A stretch of 64,000 nucleotides of DNA from Brevibacillus formosus (GCF_003013405.1 NZ_PXZL01000034.1:1-64000); one strand, 5' to 3'; shown: positions 40,066-49,094, counted from the first letter of the stretch. Numbers and translations are program-made. Notes: a model not told the origin generated them from the sequence alone.

Positions 40066-41041
40066 GGGTGATCTCCTCCTCATACAGCCAGCACGCGACC
40101 TTTCTGCCGTCTCCCCCGTCACGCAAAGGCGGCTGCTTCACCCGGCAAATGTCCAAGCACTGATCGCATCGGTCAAGAAAATAGCAGGATTCGCCGAGGG
40201 TCGTCGGATTCGGCACTTGACCAGGGATGGAATACAGCTTGGCTTTGCGTTGATTCAACACAGGCTTGGAGCGAAGCAAGCCTTGTGTATATGGATGCTT
40301 CGGCTCCTCGAACAGCTCGACGACAGGAGATACCTCTACTACTTTCCCTGCGTACATCACGACCACATGATCAGCCATTTCCGCAACGACCCCCAGATCG
40401 TGCGTGATAAAAAGAATCGCAGTTTGGGATTCCTCCTTGATTTTGAGCAGCAGATCGAGAATTTGCGCCTGAATGGTCACATCCAAAGCAGTCGTCGGCT
40501 CATCGGCGATCAACAGGCGGGGATTGCAGGATATTGCGATAGCAATCATAATGCGTTGCAGCATGCCCCCGCTCAATTCATGGGGGTACGATTTGGCGAT
40601 TTCTTTTGCCCGTGGGATTCCAACTAGCTCGATTAGCTCAACAGCTCGCGCTTGAGCTGCTTTTTTGCTTACGCCCTGATGCTCCATGATCGGCTCCATG
40701 ATTTGCTCACCGATGGTCAGTACGGGATTGAGGGACGACATCGGCTCCTGAAAAATCATGGCTAACTCGTTGCCACGGAGTTTTCGCATTTCTTCTTTGC
40801 TGACTTTTCGCAGATCACGGCCTGCAAACCATATCTCACCCGAAACGATACTGCCTACCGCCTCTGGGATCAGTCCCATCAATGACATGGCTGCCGCGCT
40901 TTTGCCGCAGCCTGACTCGCCTACGATGCATACGGTCTCTCCTTCATGGACGCGCAGATCGAGGGCATCGACTGCTTTGACCACGCCTTGCTCGGACTTG
41001 AAGTAGGTGCTTAGATTTTGGATTTCGACTAGAGCATTCAT
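40055..41041 (-). CDS. oppD: Oligopeptide ABC transporter ATPase OppD
   Basis: 328 residues. Walker A GESGCGKSA, signature LSGGMLQRIMIA, Walker B LLIADEPTTALD, H-loop ITHDLGVVAE and the C-terminal cysteine region CYFLDRCDQCLDIC. Pairs with OppF to power peptide import. A 218-bp palindromic repeat separates it from oppC, so transcription from the operon promoter must pass through it. Confidence 0.94.
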   Translation of the reverse strand: MNALVEIQNLSTYFKSEQGVVKAVDALDLRVHEGETVCIVGESGCGKSAAAMSLMGLIPEAVGSIVSGEIWFAGRDLRKVSKEEMRKLRGNELAMIFQEPMSSLNPVLTIGEQIMEPIMEHQGVSKKAAQARAVELIELVGIPRAKEIAKSYPHELSGGMLQRIMIAIAISCNPRLLIADEPTTALDVTIQAQILDLLLKIKEESQTAILFITHDLGVVAEMADHVVVMYAGKVVEVSPVVELFEEPKHPYTQGLLRSKPVLNQRKAKLYSIPGQVPNPTTLGESCYFLDRCDQCLDICRVKQPPLRDGGDGRKVACWLYEEEITRGK

Positions 41042-41072
41042 GCTTGGCTCACCTGCCTTTTTTATAAAAGTA

Positions 41073-41290
41073 GCTGTAGTGGAGGGGGAGAAGTGATTTC
41101 CAGTCTACGCTTCGGCCTACGCCCCGCAAGGGGGTATCACTGTCCGCTTCGAAAAAAATGTCGGGAGCGCTTCAAACGTTGAAGTTTCGGGGAAGTAGTC
41201 CATAAGTGAAGCTGAAATTCCCCGCCATTTTTTCCGAAGCTAGGCTGGGCTCCAGAGGCGCTTGGACTGGAAATCACTTCTCCCTACGCT
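41073..41290. repeat. Palindromic repeat element, copy 2 (inverted, inside opp operon)
   Basis: Same element as at 28378 and 47585, in the opposite orientation, and somewhat more diverged in the outer arm (GTGATTTCCAGTC). Lies between oppC and oppD, filling most of the 305-bp gap. Confidence 0.9.
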
Positions 41291-41346
41291 ACTCCAGTTC
41301 TCTTGAGAGTAGATTCAAGATGGTGACAACACTTCAATAACCCTTA

Positions 41347-42273
41347 TCAACGCTTCTGCTTCGGGTCCAAAGCATCTCGCAATCCATCCCCTAGCAGATT
41401 TATCGAGATGACAGTAGCAAAAATAGCAATACCCGGAGGAACCCACAACCACGGTCTTTTCTGAAAATCGATTAAAGTATTCGCTGCATCCATCATGTTG
41501 CCCCAAGTCGGCGTTGGCGGGACGACTCCGAGGCCGAAGTACGATAATACGGATTCGCTCAGGATCGCACCGCCGACGTTCAAGGTAGCAACAACAATCA
41601 AGAGCGGTGTCAGATTGGGCAGCAAATGGAAGAATAGCTTGCGTCTGTCGCGCAGACCGAGTACTTCTGCTGCTTGCATGAATTCACTTTCGCGCAAGGT
41701 GAGCATTTGGCTGCGGACCATTCGCGCCAAGCCGGGCCAGCCGATCAGGCTCAGCATGACCATGACGATGTAAATGCGGTAGTCGGTCGGGATTTTCCAC
41801 TCGGAGAGGACTGCGCCCATAATAAACAAGAGCGGCAGACCAGGAATGGTCATCAGCACGTCTGCTACACGCATGATCACTTGATCGACCCACCCGCGGT
41901 AAAAGCCTGCCAGTGCACCGAGAAGGGCGCCAATGGAAACGGAGAGCACCATGGAGGCGATGCCGACTGTCAATGAGATTCGGCCAGCCTGCATCAACCG
42001 CGTCAAAATGTCTCTGCCCAAGCTGTCCGTTCCGAGCCAATGGGAGAAGCTTGGCGGTTTGTTGATCATGGCCGTATTAATCTTGCCGGATGCGTACGGA
42101 GAAAAAAACGGACCGATGAAGCATACCGCTGCCATGACGAGTAAAAACACAAGTCCAACCATGGCCAGACGCTTCTTTTTCAGTCGCAAAAACGCCTCGT
42201 GCCACAAGGACGAACGCAATGCTACCTGCTCCGGTCTCGTCACCTCCGCTATTTCACTTACCGTTGATGCCAT
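41347..42273 (-). CDS. oppC: Oligopeptide ABC transporter permease OppC
   Basis: 308 residues, six membrane segments, N-terminal OppC extension. GTDSLGRDILTRLMQAGRISL and the EAA loop EVLGLRDRRKLFFHLLPN are typical. AGGAGGG before the ATG. 11 bp downstream of oppB. Confidence 0.93.
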   Translation of the reverse strand: MASTVSEIAEVTRPEQVALRSSLWHEAFLRLKKKRLAMVGLVFLLVMAAVCFIGPFFSPYASGKINTAMINKPPSFSHWLGTDSLGRDILTRLMQAGRISLTVGIASMVLSVSIGALLGALAGFYRGWVDQVIMRVADVLMTIPGLPLLFIMGAVLSEWKIPTDYRIYIVMVMLSLIGWPGLARMVRSQMLTLRESEFMQAAEVLGLRDRRKLFFHLLPNLTPLLIVVATLNVGGAILSESVLSYFGLGVVPPTPTWGNMMDAANTLIDFQKRPWLWVPPGIAIFATVISINLLGDGLRDALDPKQKR

Positions 42274-42284
42274 CGTTTTCCCTC

Positions 42285-43241
42285 CTATTTCAACCGAACG
42301 CGCGGGTCAGCCACTCTGTACAGCAAATCAGCAGATAAGTTTCCGATGACGGTGAGAATCGCCAGGAACATCGTAAAGCCCATCAAGAGCGGGTAGTCCC
42401 GTACAGAAAACGCCTGCATGTACAACTGTCCGACACCGGGCCAGTTAAAGATTTTTTCCGTAATGATCGCCCCGCCGAACAATGCTGGCAGCTCAAAGCC
42501 TAGCAGTGTAATGGCAGGCAGGAGCGCATTGCGCAGCGCGTGCTTGTGCAGGACGACTTTTTCCTTCAGCCCTTTTGCCCGGGCCGTGCGCACGAAGTCT
42601 TGTTGAATGACCTCCAGCATGTTCGTTCGGAAATAGCGAGTCAGCGTCCCTACGCTCAGCAAAGTCAGCACCGTCACAGGTAAAAACATATGCTGAACCA
42701 CGTCCCACGCATAAGCAAGCCCTGTCTCCTTGCTGCCGATCGTCATCATGCCCCCTGCGGGAAACAGCTTGGCATCGACGGCAAACATTTTAATAAACAG
42801 CAGCCCGACGAAGAAGACAGGCAGCGACATCGCGGCAAAAACACCGATCGTCACGAGCGCATCGAACCAGGAATGCTGCCTTGCAGCAGACAGAACTCCG
42901 ATTGAGATCGCGATCAGCCACGTAAAAAAGGTGGAGGTAATCGCCAGCAAAAATGAATTCCAGATGTAATCGTTCAATAGCGACATCACCGGCTGCTGGT
43001 ATTGCAGAGAATAACCAAAATCGCCTTGGAGGGCGTTTTTCATCCAGATGAAATAACGTTCGACGACAGGCTTATCCAGCCCGTACATCGCTTTTAGCTC
43101 CAGCTTTCGTTCGGCTGTCAGCTTGGGACTCGTATCGACAAAATCACCGGGCGTTAGGGCATACAAGAAAAAAATTAAAATGGATGCGCCGAAGAGCGTC
43201 AACGCCATGTAAAAGACCCTTTTCAGGAAGTAGGACGTCAT
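42285..43241 (-). CDS. oppB: Oligopeptide ABC transporter permease OppB
   Basis: 318 residues, six membrane segments. TSYFLKRVFYMALTLFGASI start, DFGYSLQYQQPVMSLL, and the EAA loop RTARAKGLKEKVVLHKHALRN. AAAGGAGG lies before the ATG at 43241; the open frame upstream lies in a terminator hairpin. Confidence 0.93.
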   Translation of the reverse strand: MTSYFLKRVFYMALTLFGASILIFFLYALTPGDFVDTSPKLTAERKLELKAMYGLDKPVVERYFIWMKNALQGDFGYSLQYQQPVMSLLNDYIWNSFLLAITSTFFTWLIAISIGVLSAARQHSWFDALVTIGVFAAMSLPVFFVGLLFIKMFAVDAKLFPAGGMMTIGSKETGLAYAWDVVQHMFLPVTVLTLLSVGTLTRYFRTNMLEVIQQDFVRTARAKGLKEKVVLHKHALRNALLPAITLLGFELPALFGGAIITEKIFNWPGVGQLYMQAFSVRDYPLLMGFTMFLAILTVIGNLSADLLYRVADPRVRLK

Positions 43242-43265
43242 CGTTGGCCTCCTTTCATGCTTGGG

Positions 43266-43296
43266 GAAAAAAGAAAGCCCAGCCCCAGGGCCGGGC
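43266..43296 (-). terminator. Intra-operon terminator between oppA-like gene and oppB
   Basis: GCCCGGCC-CTGG-GGCTGGGC (one G-U pair) followed by TTTCTTTTTT on the minus strand. Placed so that the binding protein is made in excess over the permease. Confidence 0.82.
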
Positions 43297-43327
43297 ACAA
43301 CATTCGTGAGTCAGTTACTCGAACTTG

Positions 43328-45076
43328 CTACTCAATTTTGATGCCAGGCAGGCTGGTCGAAATGCCCGTGAACGGATTCGGTTCCAAGCCCTTGATCTTG
43401 CCGTTGTGCGCAGACAAAATTTTGCGGTAGCCGAGGAAGATGTACGGTGGGTCATCGCTCAGCTCTTTGTACAGGTCTTTGTAGATCGCTTTGCGCTTCT
43501 CGATGTCCAGCGTAGATAGACCTGCTTCCAGCAATTCGTCTACTTTGGCATTGGAGTAGCCATTTGTTCCGGTAAATCCGCTCTTGCCCTTTTTCGTCGA
43601 GAAGGCCTCTACACCGTCGTCCGGATCGATCAGCATCGTGGTCGAGAACGAAGCGAGGTCGTGATCTCCTTTTTCCGTCCGTGCCAAAACGGCGTTGTAG
43701 TCCATCATTTCTGCTTCAAACTGGATGCCCAGCTCTTTGTAGTTTTCTTTGGCAATGGGGATCAGAACCTCTCCAAGCTTTCCTTTCGTTGTGTAGTAAT
43801 GCACGATCAGCTTTTGTCCGTCTTTTTCGCGGATACCATCGGCCCCCGGCTTCCAGCCCGCTTCATCCAGGAGTTGCTTCGCCTTTTCTGGATTGTAGGC
43901 GTACGGATTGACATCCTCCGTATAGGCCCACGAAACAGGGCTGATCGGTACATTGGCGACTTGCGCGTATCCTTGATAAGTCAGGTCCAGAATCTTTTGG
44001 CGATCCAGTCCGTAGATGAAGGCTTGACGGACGCGCTTGTCTTTGAAAAATGGCTTAGAATGATTGAACTTGATGTACGAATAAGCACTGGATGTGTACA
44101 GATTGATATTCACGTATCCCAGCTGTTGCAACTGCTCAATGTTATCCGAGTTGACGGTAAAGGAGTTGTAGTCCATTTCTCCTGTCTGGATAAACTGCAG
44201 AGCGTCACCCTCGGTCGTCTTGTAGATAAAGTGCTCGACTTGCGGCTTGCCCGCGTAATAATGCTCGTTTGCGAGATAGCGGACTTCTTGACCAGGAATG
44301 TACGCCTCGAATTTGTAAGGTCCAGCTCCCAATGGCTTGCCGTGCAAGGTGCGGAGATACTCCAGATCGCCTGGTTTGTACTCCTTGCCGTAGTACGCCT
44401 TGGAGAGCACCTGCCCGCCTAACAGGACGAGAGACTTGGCGTTCACTTTCTCCGTCGTGATCTGGATCGTCTGTGGATCAATCACCTTGATCCCTTCGAT
44501 CGTGTTCGCTTTGCCTTCCTTGTATTCACGACCACCCTTGATACTTGCAACGAAAATGTCTGTTTCGCCGTCGTACGTTTTGTCGTGCAGAACCGTCAGT
44601 GTAAAGGCTACATCCTCTGCCGTCAGCGGTGAACCATCACTGAATTTCAGATTCGGTCTCAGGTGGAACGTATACGTGAGCTGGTCAGGAGATACATCCC
44701 ATTTTTCCGCGAGTTTAGGTACTGGCTTTCCTGTCGCATCGACATCCACCAGTGATTCAAAAATCGCTGCGGAAACGTTGCCATCGTAGCCGTTGTGGTA
44801 AAAAAACGGGTTAAACACGCCGCCTGGCTCCGTCAATCCCGCAATGAATGTGTCTGTCCTTTTGGCTGCTGCTTCCGGCAGCTTGGATAAATCCGTTGCC
44901 AAATTGATGCCGTCTTTTATGTCTTGCACCTTGCTGGCAGCAGGCGCTGATGCTTCTGTCGACGGAGTCGCCGTTTGTGTCGAGGTAGCCGGCGCACTGC
45001 CTTCGGAGCTGCACCCTGTGACCAGTAGCGTCCCTAGCAGCAAAGTTGAAATGATCTGCGAAAGCCTTTTTTTCAT
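43328..45076 (-). CDS. Oligopeptide-binding lipoprotein (OppA family)
   Basis: 582 residues. Lipobox LVTGC (about 17-21), a Ser/Thr/Ala-rich tether, then SBP_bac_5 (NLKFSDGSPLTAEDVAFTL, AFIYGLDRQKILDLTYQG). First gene of the operon with oppB, C, D and F. AAGGAGG before the ATG. Substrate probably peptides; di- versus oligopeptide choice cannot be told. Confidence 0.92.
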   Translation of the reverse strand: MKKRLSQIISTLLLGTLLVTGCSSEGSAPATSTQTATPSTEASAPAASKVQDIKDGINLATDLSKLPEAAAKRTDTFIAGLTEPGGVFNPFFYHNGYDGNVSAAIFESLVDVDATGKPVPKLAEKWDVSPDQLTYTFHLRPNLKFSDGSPLTAEDVAFTLTVLHDKTYDGETDIFVASIKGGREYKEGKANTIEGIKVIDPQTIQITTEKVNAKSLVLLGGQVLSKAYYGKEYKPGDLEYLRTLHGKPLGAGPYKFEAYIPGQEVRYLANEHYYAGKPQVEHFIYKTTEGDALQFIQTGEMDYNSFTVNSDNIEQLQQLGYVNINLYTSSAYSYIKFNHSKPFFKDKRVRQAFIYGLDRQKILDLTYQGYAQVANVPISPVSWAYTEDVNPYAYNPEKAKQLLDEAGWKPGADGIREKDGQKLIVHYYTTKGKLGEVLIPIAKENYKELGIQFEAEMMDYNAVLARTEKGDHDLASFSTTMLIDPDDGVEAFSTKKGKSGFTGTNGYSNAKVDELLEAGLSTLDIEKRKAIYKDLYKELSDDPPYIFLGYRKILSAHNGKIKGLEPNPFTGISTSLPGIKIE

Positions 45077-45182
45077 GATGATCCTCCTTCATATCCACTC
45101 ACTCAGTGAAACCGCTCCTCCGGTGGTCCGGTCGGATCAAAAGATGATACCTTATAATTCTTACCCGTTTACTATGAATTAG

Positions 45183-45212
45183 ATTATAGGTATCTACACC
45201 TGATCAAGTCAA
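45183..45212 (-). promoter_or_regulatory. opp operon promoter
   Basis: On the minus strand TTGACT (45207-45212), 18-bp spacer, perfect TATAAT (45183-45188). About 100 bp upstream of the oppA-like gene. Confidence 0.78.
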
Positions 45213-45227
45213 CATTTTTTTCCAAAC

Positions 45228-45253
45228 AAAAAAAGCCCCGATTATTCGAGGCT
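45228..45253 (-). terminator. Terminator overlapping the APH gene stop
   Basis: AGCCTCGA-ATAA-TCGGGGCT followed by seven T on the minus strand. Confidence 0.85.
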
Positions 45254-46186
45254 CTCATAAGTGGCATGTCTTTTATACGGAATGCCTAGTTTTTCACACG
45301 CCTGCATCACAAATAGAGCATGTCGCTCGCGCATGGTTTTCTCTACTCTTTTTTCCAATCCCCAATCAGATAGATTCGAAGCTGGCCGCAGTGCAGCACA
45401 CAAATCCCAATACGGAAGCTGACTGTAATCGATTGTCTTGCTGGCAGATTGATAGTGAAGGGTAAAATCATTCATAGCCTCCACTCCAAATGCCCACAAA
45501 ATCTCCAGTCTGGCATTGCCGAGATCAGACAAGGGGTCGCCGATCGCAGCGTCCTCCCAATCGATGACAGCAGCCAGTTTTTCTTCCTTCCACATCGTAT
45601 TTCCCGGCCAGAAATCGCCATGCAAAAGGGATGCTGCATTCGCTTGGGGCAGCGGCCAAACGGACTCCAACACTTCGCGAATGAGTCCCTCATCCAATGA
45701 TTTGTCCAGGATCGCAGGTCTTTTGTGGAGCTTTTCCGTTATCGCTTCTTCTTGTTTCGGCAAATAAGTGTCCGCTAGCCTAGAAGCGTCTACTGAATGA
45801 ATGCGAGTCAGCACCATAGCTGCTTGTTGCAGAAAGCTGGACAAGTCGGCTGGCGCGGTAACTGTCTGTCCATCTATGAATTCGATGACAAGGCACGGTG
45901 TGGGAAACATATCGCTGGATGCTTCGAGGTGATAAGGCGTTGGAGTCGGCAAGCCAGCTGCCTTCAGTATTTGCAAAAGTTTGAATTCATCTGATGCGAT
46001 CTGCGGATTTCGTTTGAGGTCAGCCTGGCCATGCTCGCGGACGACTACTTTTTTCTTCGTGCCGTCAGGGGTCTCCATTTCAAGCGCGGTGACCTGTGCA
46101 GAAATCCCGCCTTTTAGCTCCCATGCACGAAGGAGCTTGGCTGACGGGTTCATATTATGTACCAGGCGTGTCCATTTCTCATCCAT
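45242..46186 (-). CDS. Aminoglycoside phosphotransferase (APH) family kinase
   Basis: 314 residues with kinase-like fold: LLHGDFWPGNTMW (catalytic HxDxxxxN-type loop, here HGDFWPGN) and VIDWEDAAIGDPLSDL (DxD metal site). Members phosphorylate small molecules, and only some confer drug resistance. AAAGGGGG lies before the ATG at 46186. It is 14 bp downstream of a TetR-type gene and probably in the same unit. Confidence 0.87.
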   Translation of the reverse strand: MDEKWTRLVHNMNPSAKLLRAWELKGGISAQVTALEMETPDGTKKKVVVREHGQADLKRNPQIASDEFKLLQILKAAGLPTPTPYHLEASSDMFPTPCLVIEFIDGQTVTAPADLSSFLQQAAMVLTRIHSVDASRLADTYLPKQEEAITEKLHKRPAILDKSLDEGLIREVLESVWPLPQANAASLLHGDFWPGNTMWKEEKLAAVIDWEDAAIGDPLSDLGNARLEILWAFGVEAMNDFTLHYQSASKTIDYSQLPYWDLCAALRPASNLSDWGLEKRVEKTMRERHALFVMQACEKLGIPYKRHATYESLE

Positions 46187-46199
46187 TGTTTTACCCCCT

Positions 46200-46856
46200 T
46201 TATGCTCCACTGTCTGATTGTTTGTACAGTCCTACTTTCATCATTTCCATATACGATTCTAATTCCGCAAAAAAGGATTGGACATGTGCAAAGCCTTTGT
46301 CGCTGGCGTCGTAGTTTTCGCGGACGTACTTTTGCGTCAATGCCTCTACAGCCGACAGCAAAAAATGCAGCGCCTTCTGTGGATCGAACTGCGCTTTGAT
46401 CAATGACGTATCGACTTGATCCAAAAACAAGGGAAGATATCGCGCATTGAACTGGGCCTCTCTGTCTTCGATCTCAGCCCGGCATTCCTCAGGATAATCA
46501 AAAAAGGTCGCTACTGCCATTTGATAAATAGCTGGTTCCTCGGCGAAGAGTGCCATTTTCGCATGATTGACGTGAAGAAATCGCGCAAAAAAGTCCTCCG
46601 GCGCCGCTTCCATTCGCGTCTGTATATAGGCAAAAAAACGTTCGATACAAGCATCGACAATCGCGAGAAACAATCCCTTTTTATTCCCGAAAAAGTGGAA
46701 CAGCATCCCCTTTGATACGCCTGCGTTCTGGACGATTTGATTGGTGGAGCCTCGTTCGTAGCCTTTCGCGGAAAATTCAACAAGGGCCGCTTCCAACAGC
46801 TTTCGCTTGTTCGGCTCCAGCGTTTCGTCTTGCCAGATTGCTTTTATGTCCGTCAC
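46200..46856 (-). CDS. TetR family repressor
   Basis: 218 residues from a GTG at 46856. N-terminal HTH AALVEFSAKGYERGSTNQIV followed by NAGVSKGMLFHFFGNKKGLF is typical. The longer frame to 46892 would begin before the predicted transcript start (~46874), so the GTG is preferred although its ribosome site (AGAAGGTGA) is unusually close. It likely binds the palindrome at 46894-46909. Confidence 0.82.
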   Translation of the reverse strand: MTDIKAIWQDETLEPNKRKLLEAALVEFSAKGYERGSTNQIVQNAGVSKGMLFHFFGNKKGLFLAIVDACIERFFAYIQTRMEAAPEDFFARFLHVNHAKMALFAEEPAIYQMAVATFFDYPEECRAEIEDREAQFNARYLPLFLDQVDTSLIKAQFDPQKALHFLLSAVEALTQKYVRENYDASDKGFAHVQSFFAELESYMEMMKVGLYKQSDSGA

Positions 46857-46880
46857 CTTCTCCCCGTTCTTCTTTTCCCT

Positions 46881-46923
46881 ATCATAACGCATATTGACCA
46901 GGTGGTCAAAGCGGAGTTATACT
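46881..46923. promoter_or_regulatory. Overlapping divergent promoters sharing one palindromic operator
   Basis: The palindrome TTGACC-AGGT-GGTCAA (46894-46909) supplies the -35 of both directions. Minus strand: TTGACC, 17 bp, TATGAT (46881-46886), towards TetR-APH. Plus strand: TTGACC, 18 bp, TATACT (46918-46923), towards the DoxX gene. One bound dimer would block both. Confidence 0.8.
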
Positions 46924-46973
46924 TTCCTCGAAGACTTCATCATCCCTATTCCACCACAAGGAAGTGATGCCTG

Positions 46974-47345
46974 ATGACACGGACTTTGCCCGTATTCGCC
47001 CGTATCATCCTTGGATTGATTTTGCTTGGAGCAGGTGTGAATGGCTACATCGTCTTGTTTGGATTCGAGCCTATCTTCCCAACGAGTCCTGCCGCCATGA
47101 AGCTTTTGCAAGGGTACCTGCTCGTCTTGGTCAAAACCGTCGAAATCATCTGTGGATTGCTATTCCTGACCAACCGCTTCGTCCCACTGGCCCTAACCGC
47201 CACTGCTCCTCTTGCTGTCAACATCTTGACGTTCCACCTGTTTGTCGATCCCGATATGCTTACTATGGGACTGATTGTCGCGATATTGGAAGTGTATTTG
47301 CTGTGGAGTTATCGTCGTAGTTTTCGTCAGTTGATGACGATGTAG
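46974..47345 (+). CDS. DoxX-like membrane protein
   Basis: 123 residues with four membrane segments. FARIILGLILLGAGVNGYIVL and LVKTVEIICGLLFLTNRFVPLAL fit the DoxX/DoxD-like family, involved in redox or membrane stress in some bacteria. AAGGAAG precedes the ATG. Divergent from tetR and probably controlled by it. Confidence 0.8.
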   Translation: MTRTLPVFARIILGLILLGAGVNGYIVLFGFEPIFPTSPAAMKLLQGYLLVLVKTVEIICGLLFLTNRFVPLALTATAPLAVNILTFHLFVDPDMLTMGLIVAILEVYLLWSYRRSFRQLMTM

Positions 47346-47379
47346 AAAAAAAGTTGTATTCCATCGGTTGTGGTCGGGA

Positions 47380-47460
47380 GAAGCCCTGCCACATATTTTC
47401 CAGTCGCCTGTATCCTCACTACGTTCGGGCGGTCTCCTTCCAAACATGTGGCAGGGCTTC
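47380..47460. repeat. 81-bp palindromic unit
   Basis: Perfect 15-bp arms GAAGCCCTGCCACAT (47380-47394) and ATGTGGCAGGGCTTC (47446-47460), with further partial pairing inside (GTCGCC/GGGCGG). Only one copy is in the window. 36 bp after the DoxX gene, so it may act on its mRNA end. With the next repeat it fills the 514-bp gap before the VOC gene; I see no gene there. Confidence 0.75.
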
Positions 47461-47584
47461 CGAACAGCTGTAGATTTTTTCGTGGGTTTAAAACGTTTTG
47501 CAAGTTAACGCAAGGAAAGCTTCTGAAAGGCCAATTCAATTAGAAAAAATCATCTTAGAACCACTTCTCAACGAATTAGCTTAA

Positions 47585-47804
47585 GCTACGTAGGAAGAAG
47601 CGAATTTCCAGTCCAAGCGCCTCTGGAGCCCACCCCAGCTTCGGAAAAAATGGCGGGGAATTTCAGCTTCACTTATGAATGACCTCCTCGAAACTTCTAC
47701 GTTTGAAGCGCTCCCGCCATTTTTTCCGAAGCGGACAGTGTATACTCCTTGCGGGGCGTACGCCGAAGCGTAGACTGGAAATTCGCTTCTTCCCCCACTA
47801 CAGT
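47585..47804. repeat. Palindromic repeat element, copy 3
   Basis: Same orientation and nearly the same sequence as copy 1 (28378-28595), including GAAGAAGCGAATTTCCAGTC at one end and GACTGGAAATTCGCTTCTTC at the other. Confidence 0.92.
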
Positions 47805-47817
47805 AACGTTTATAAAC

Positions 47818-47854
47818 ATAAAAAGGGCCGGTACCAGGAGGTGTACCGGCTTTT
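47818..47854 (-). terminator. Terminator after VOC gene
   Basis: GCCGGTAC/GTACCGGC stem, minus-strand CCTTTTTAT follows. Confidence 0.88.
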
Positions 47855-47859
47855 CAATA

Positions 47860-48240
47860 TCATCTTTTCGGTAAATTAATCTGCCATGATAATCCGTAAC
47901 GATCTTGAACCCATCCGAACTTTTCACTGAACGGATATTGCCCGAGCGGCATGAGTACTTGTCCATCCAAGGAAAGCTGTCCAAAAACCCGATCAGTCTC
48001 TTCCTCCGTATCGCAGTCCACAAACAACGAAATCGCCGGAGTAAAGGCATGATAGTCACCGTTCGTATTGTCGATACACATGAAGGTCTGGTCTTTTAAG
48101 GTGAAGGTGGCGTGCAGGACTTGTCCATTCTCGTGATGCATGATCTGCTTGATTTCGGAGCGATCAAAAATAGAAGTGTAAAACTTCATCGCTTCTTCCG
48201 CTTGTCCGTGGAACATGAAAAACGTAGTGATAGCTTGCAC
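47860..48240 (-). CDS. VOC/PhnB-like protein (glyoxalase superfamily)
   Basis: 126 residues. ITTFFMFHGQAEEAMKFYTSIF at the start and WVQDRYGLSWQINLP at the end are typical of the PhnB/YjdN group (3-demethylubiquinone methyltransferase-like VOC proteins). Enzymatic role unknown. GTG at 48240 has AAGGAG 9 bases upstream; a TTG at 48246 is too close. Confidence 0.85.
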   Translation of the reverse strand: MQAITTFFMFHGQAEEAMKFYTSIFDRSEIKQIMHHENGQVLHATFTLKDQTFMCIDNTNGDYHAFTPAISLFVDCDTEEETDRVFGQLSLDGQVLMPLGQYPFSEKFGWVQDRYGLSWQINLPKR

Positions 48241-48368
48241 TGACAATCACTCCTTTTCGTGATGTTATACATCTCCATTCTGCCCGTTCCTCCAATATGC
48301 ATAACTCTGCTTCACACTAGAAAGTCATTGCCGTTATAACATCCTTAACTGAATACTATCTCTCTTTC

Positions 48369-49094
48369 TCATTTATCGTGATTGATAACAACAGTATCAC
48401 CAGGACTTATATCATAAACCGTTAAATCTTTAACATCAGAAAGCAAAGCAGAGAGTTCGCTTGGCCGACCAGTTAAAAAATCAAATACACCAAAATGTGT
48501 AGGGATGACATTTTTTATATTTAGCAAGCGGACTGCCTTAGCAGCCTCTCGGGGAGACATCGTATAAGCATCACCGATAGGCAATAGTGCCAGGTCTGGA
48601 ACGTATAATTCAGCAATTAGAGCCATATCACCAAATACGTTTGTATCCCCAGCGTGATAGACAGTGTATCCATTTTCGAATTTGATTACGTACCCCATAG
48701 GCTCCCCACCATAGAGAATCTGATCACCATCAACGAAAGCCGAGGAATGGTCTGCATGTACAGCAGTAACCGCAATATCTTCAAATTGTCGAGTTCCACC
48801 TTTATTTATCGCAACAATATTTTGAACACCTTTTTTCTGGAGAATAAAAGCCAGTTCCCAACCTGCCAATACGCTGGCACCTGTTTTTTGCGCAAGCCAA
48901 ACGGCATCTTCAGCATGATCTCGATGTGCATGTGTTAAAAAAATGTAATCTACTTTTTCTATGTTTTTAATCGTTTCGGGACAGGAGGGATTGTTTTTAA
49001 TCCATGGATCAATAAGTATTTTTTTATTTCCAGATGTTTTTATATAAAATCCGCCAAAACCAAGCCATGTAAAAGAAATATTTCGGTTTAACAT
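48369..49094 (-). CDS. UPF0173-type metallo-beta-lactamase-fold hydrolase
   Basis: 241 residues. Metal site THAHRDHAEDA (HxHxDH), later HADHSS, YHAGDTN and THFG. Close to the UPF0173 (YtkL-like) hydrolases of unknown substrate. GGGGGAG before the ATG. Third gene of the MerR-CMD-hydrolase unit, 17 bp after the CMD gene. Confidence 0.88.
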   Translation of the reverse strand: MLNRNISFTWLGFGGFYIKTSGNKKILIDPWIKNNPSCPETIKNIEKVDYIFLTHAHRDHAEDAVWLAQKTGASVLAGWELAFILQKKGVQNIVAINKGGTRQFEDIAVTAVHADHSSAFVDGDQILYGGEPMGYVIKFENGYTVYHAGDTNVFGDMALIAELYVPDLALLPIGDAYTMSPREAAKAVRLLNIKNVIPTHFGVFDFLTGRPSELSALLSDVKDLTVYDISPGDTVVINHDK

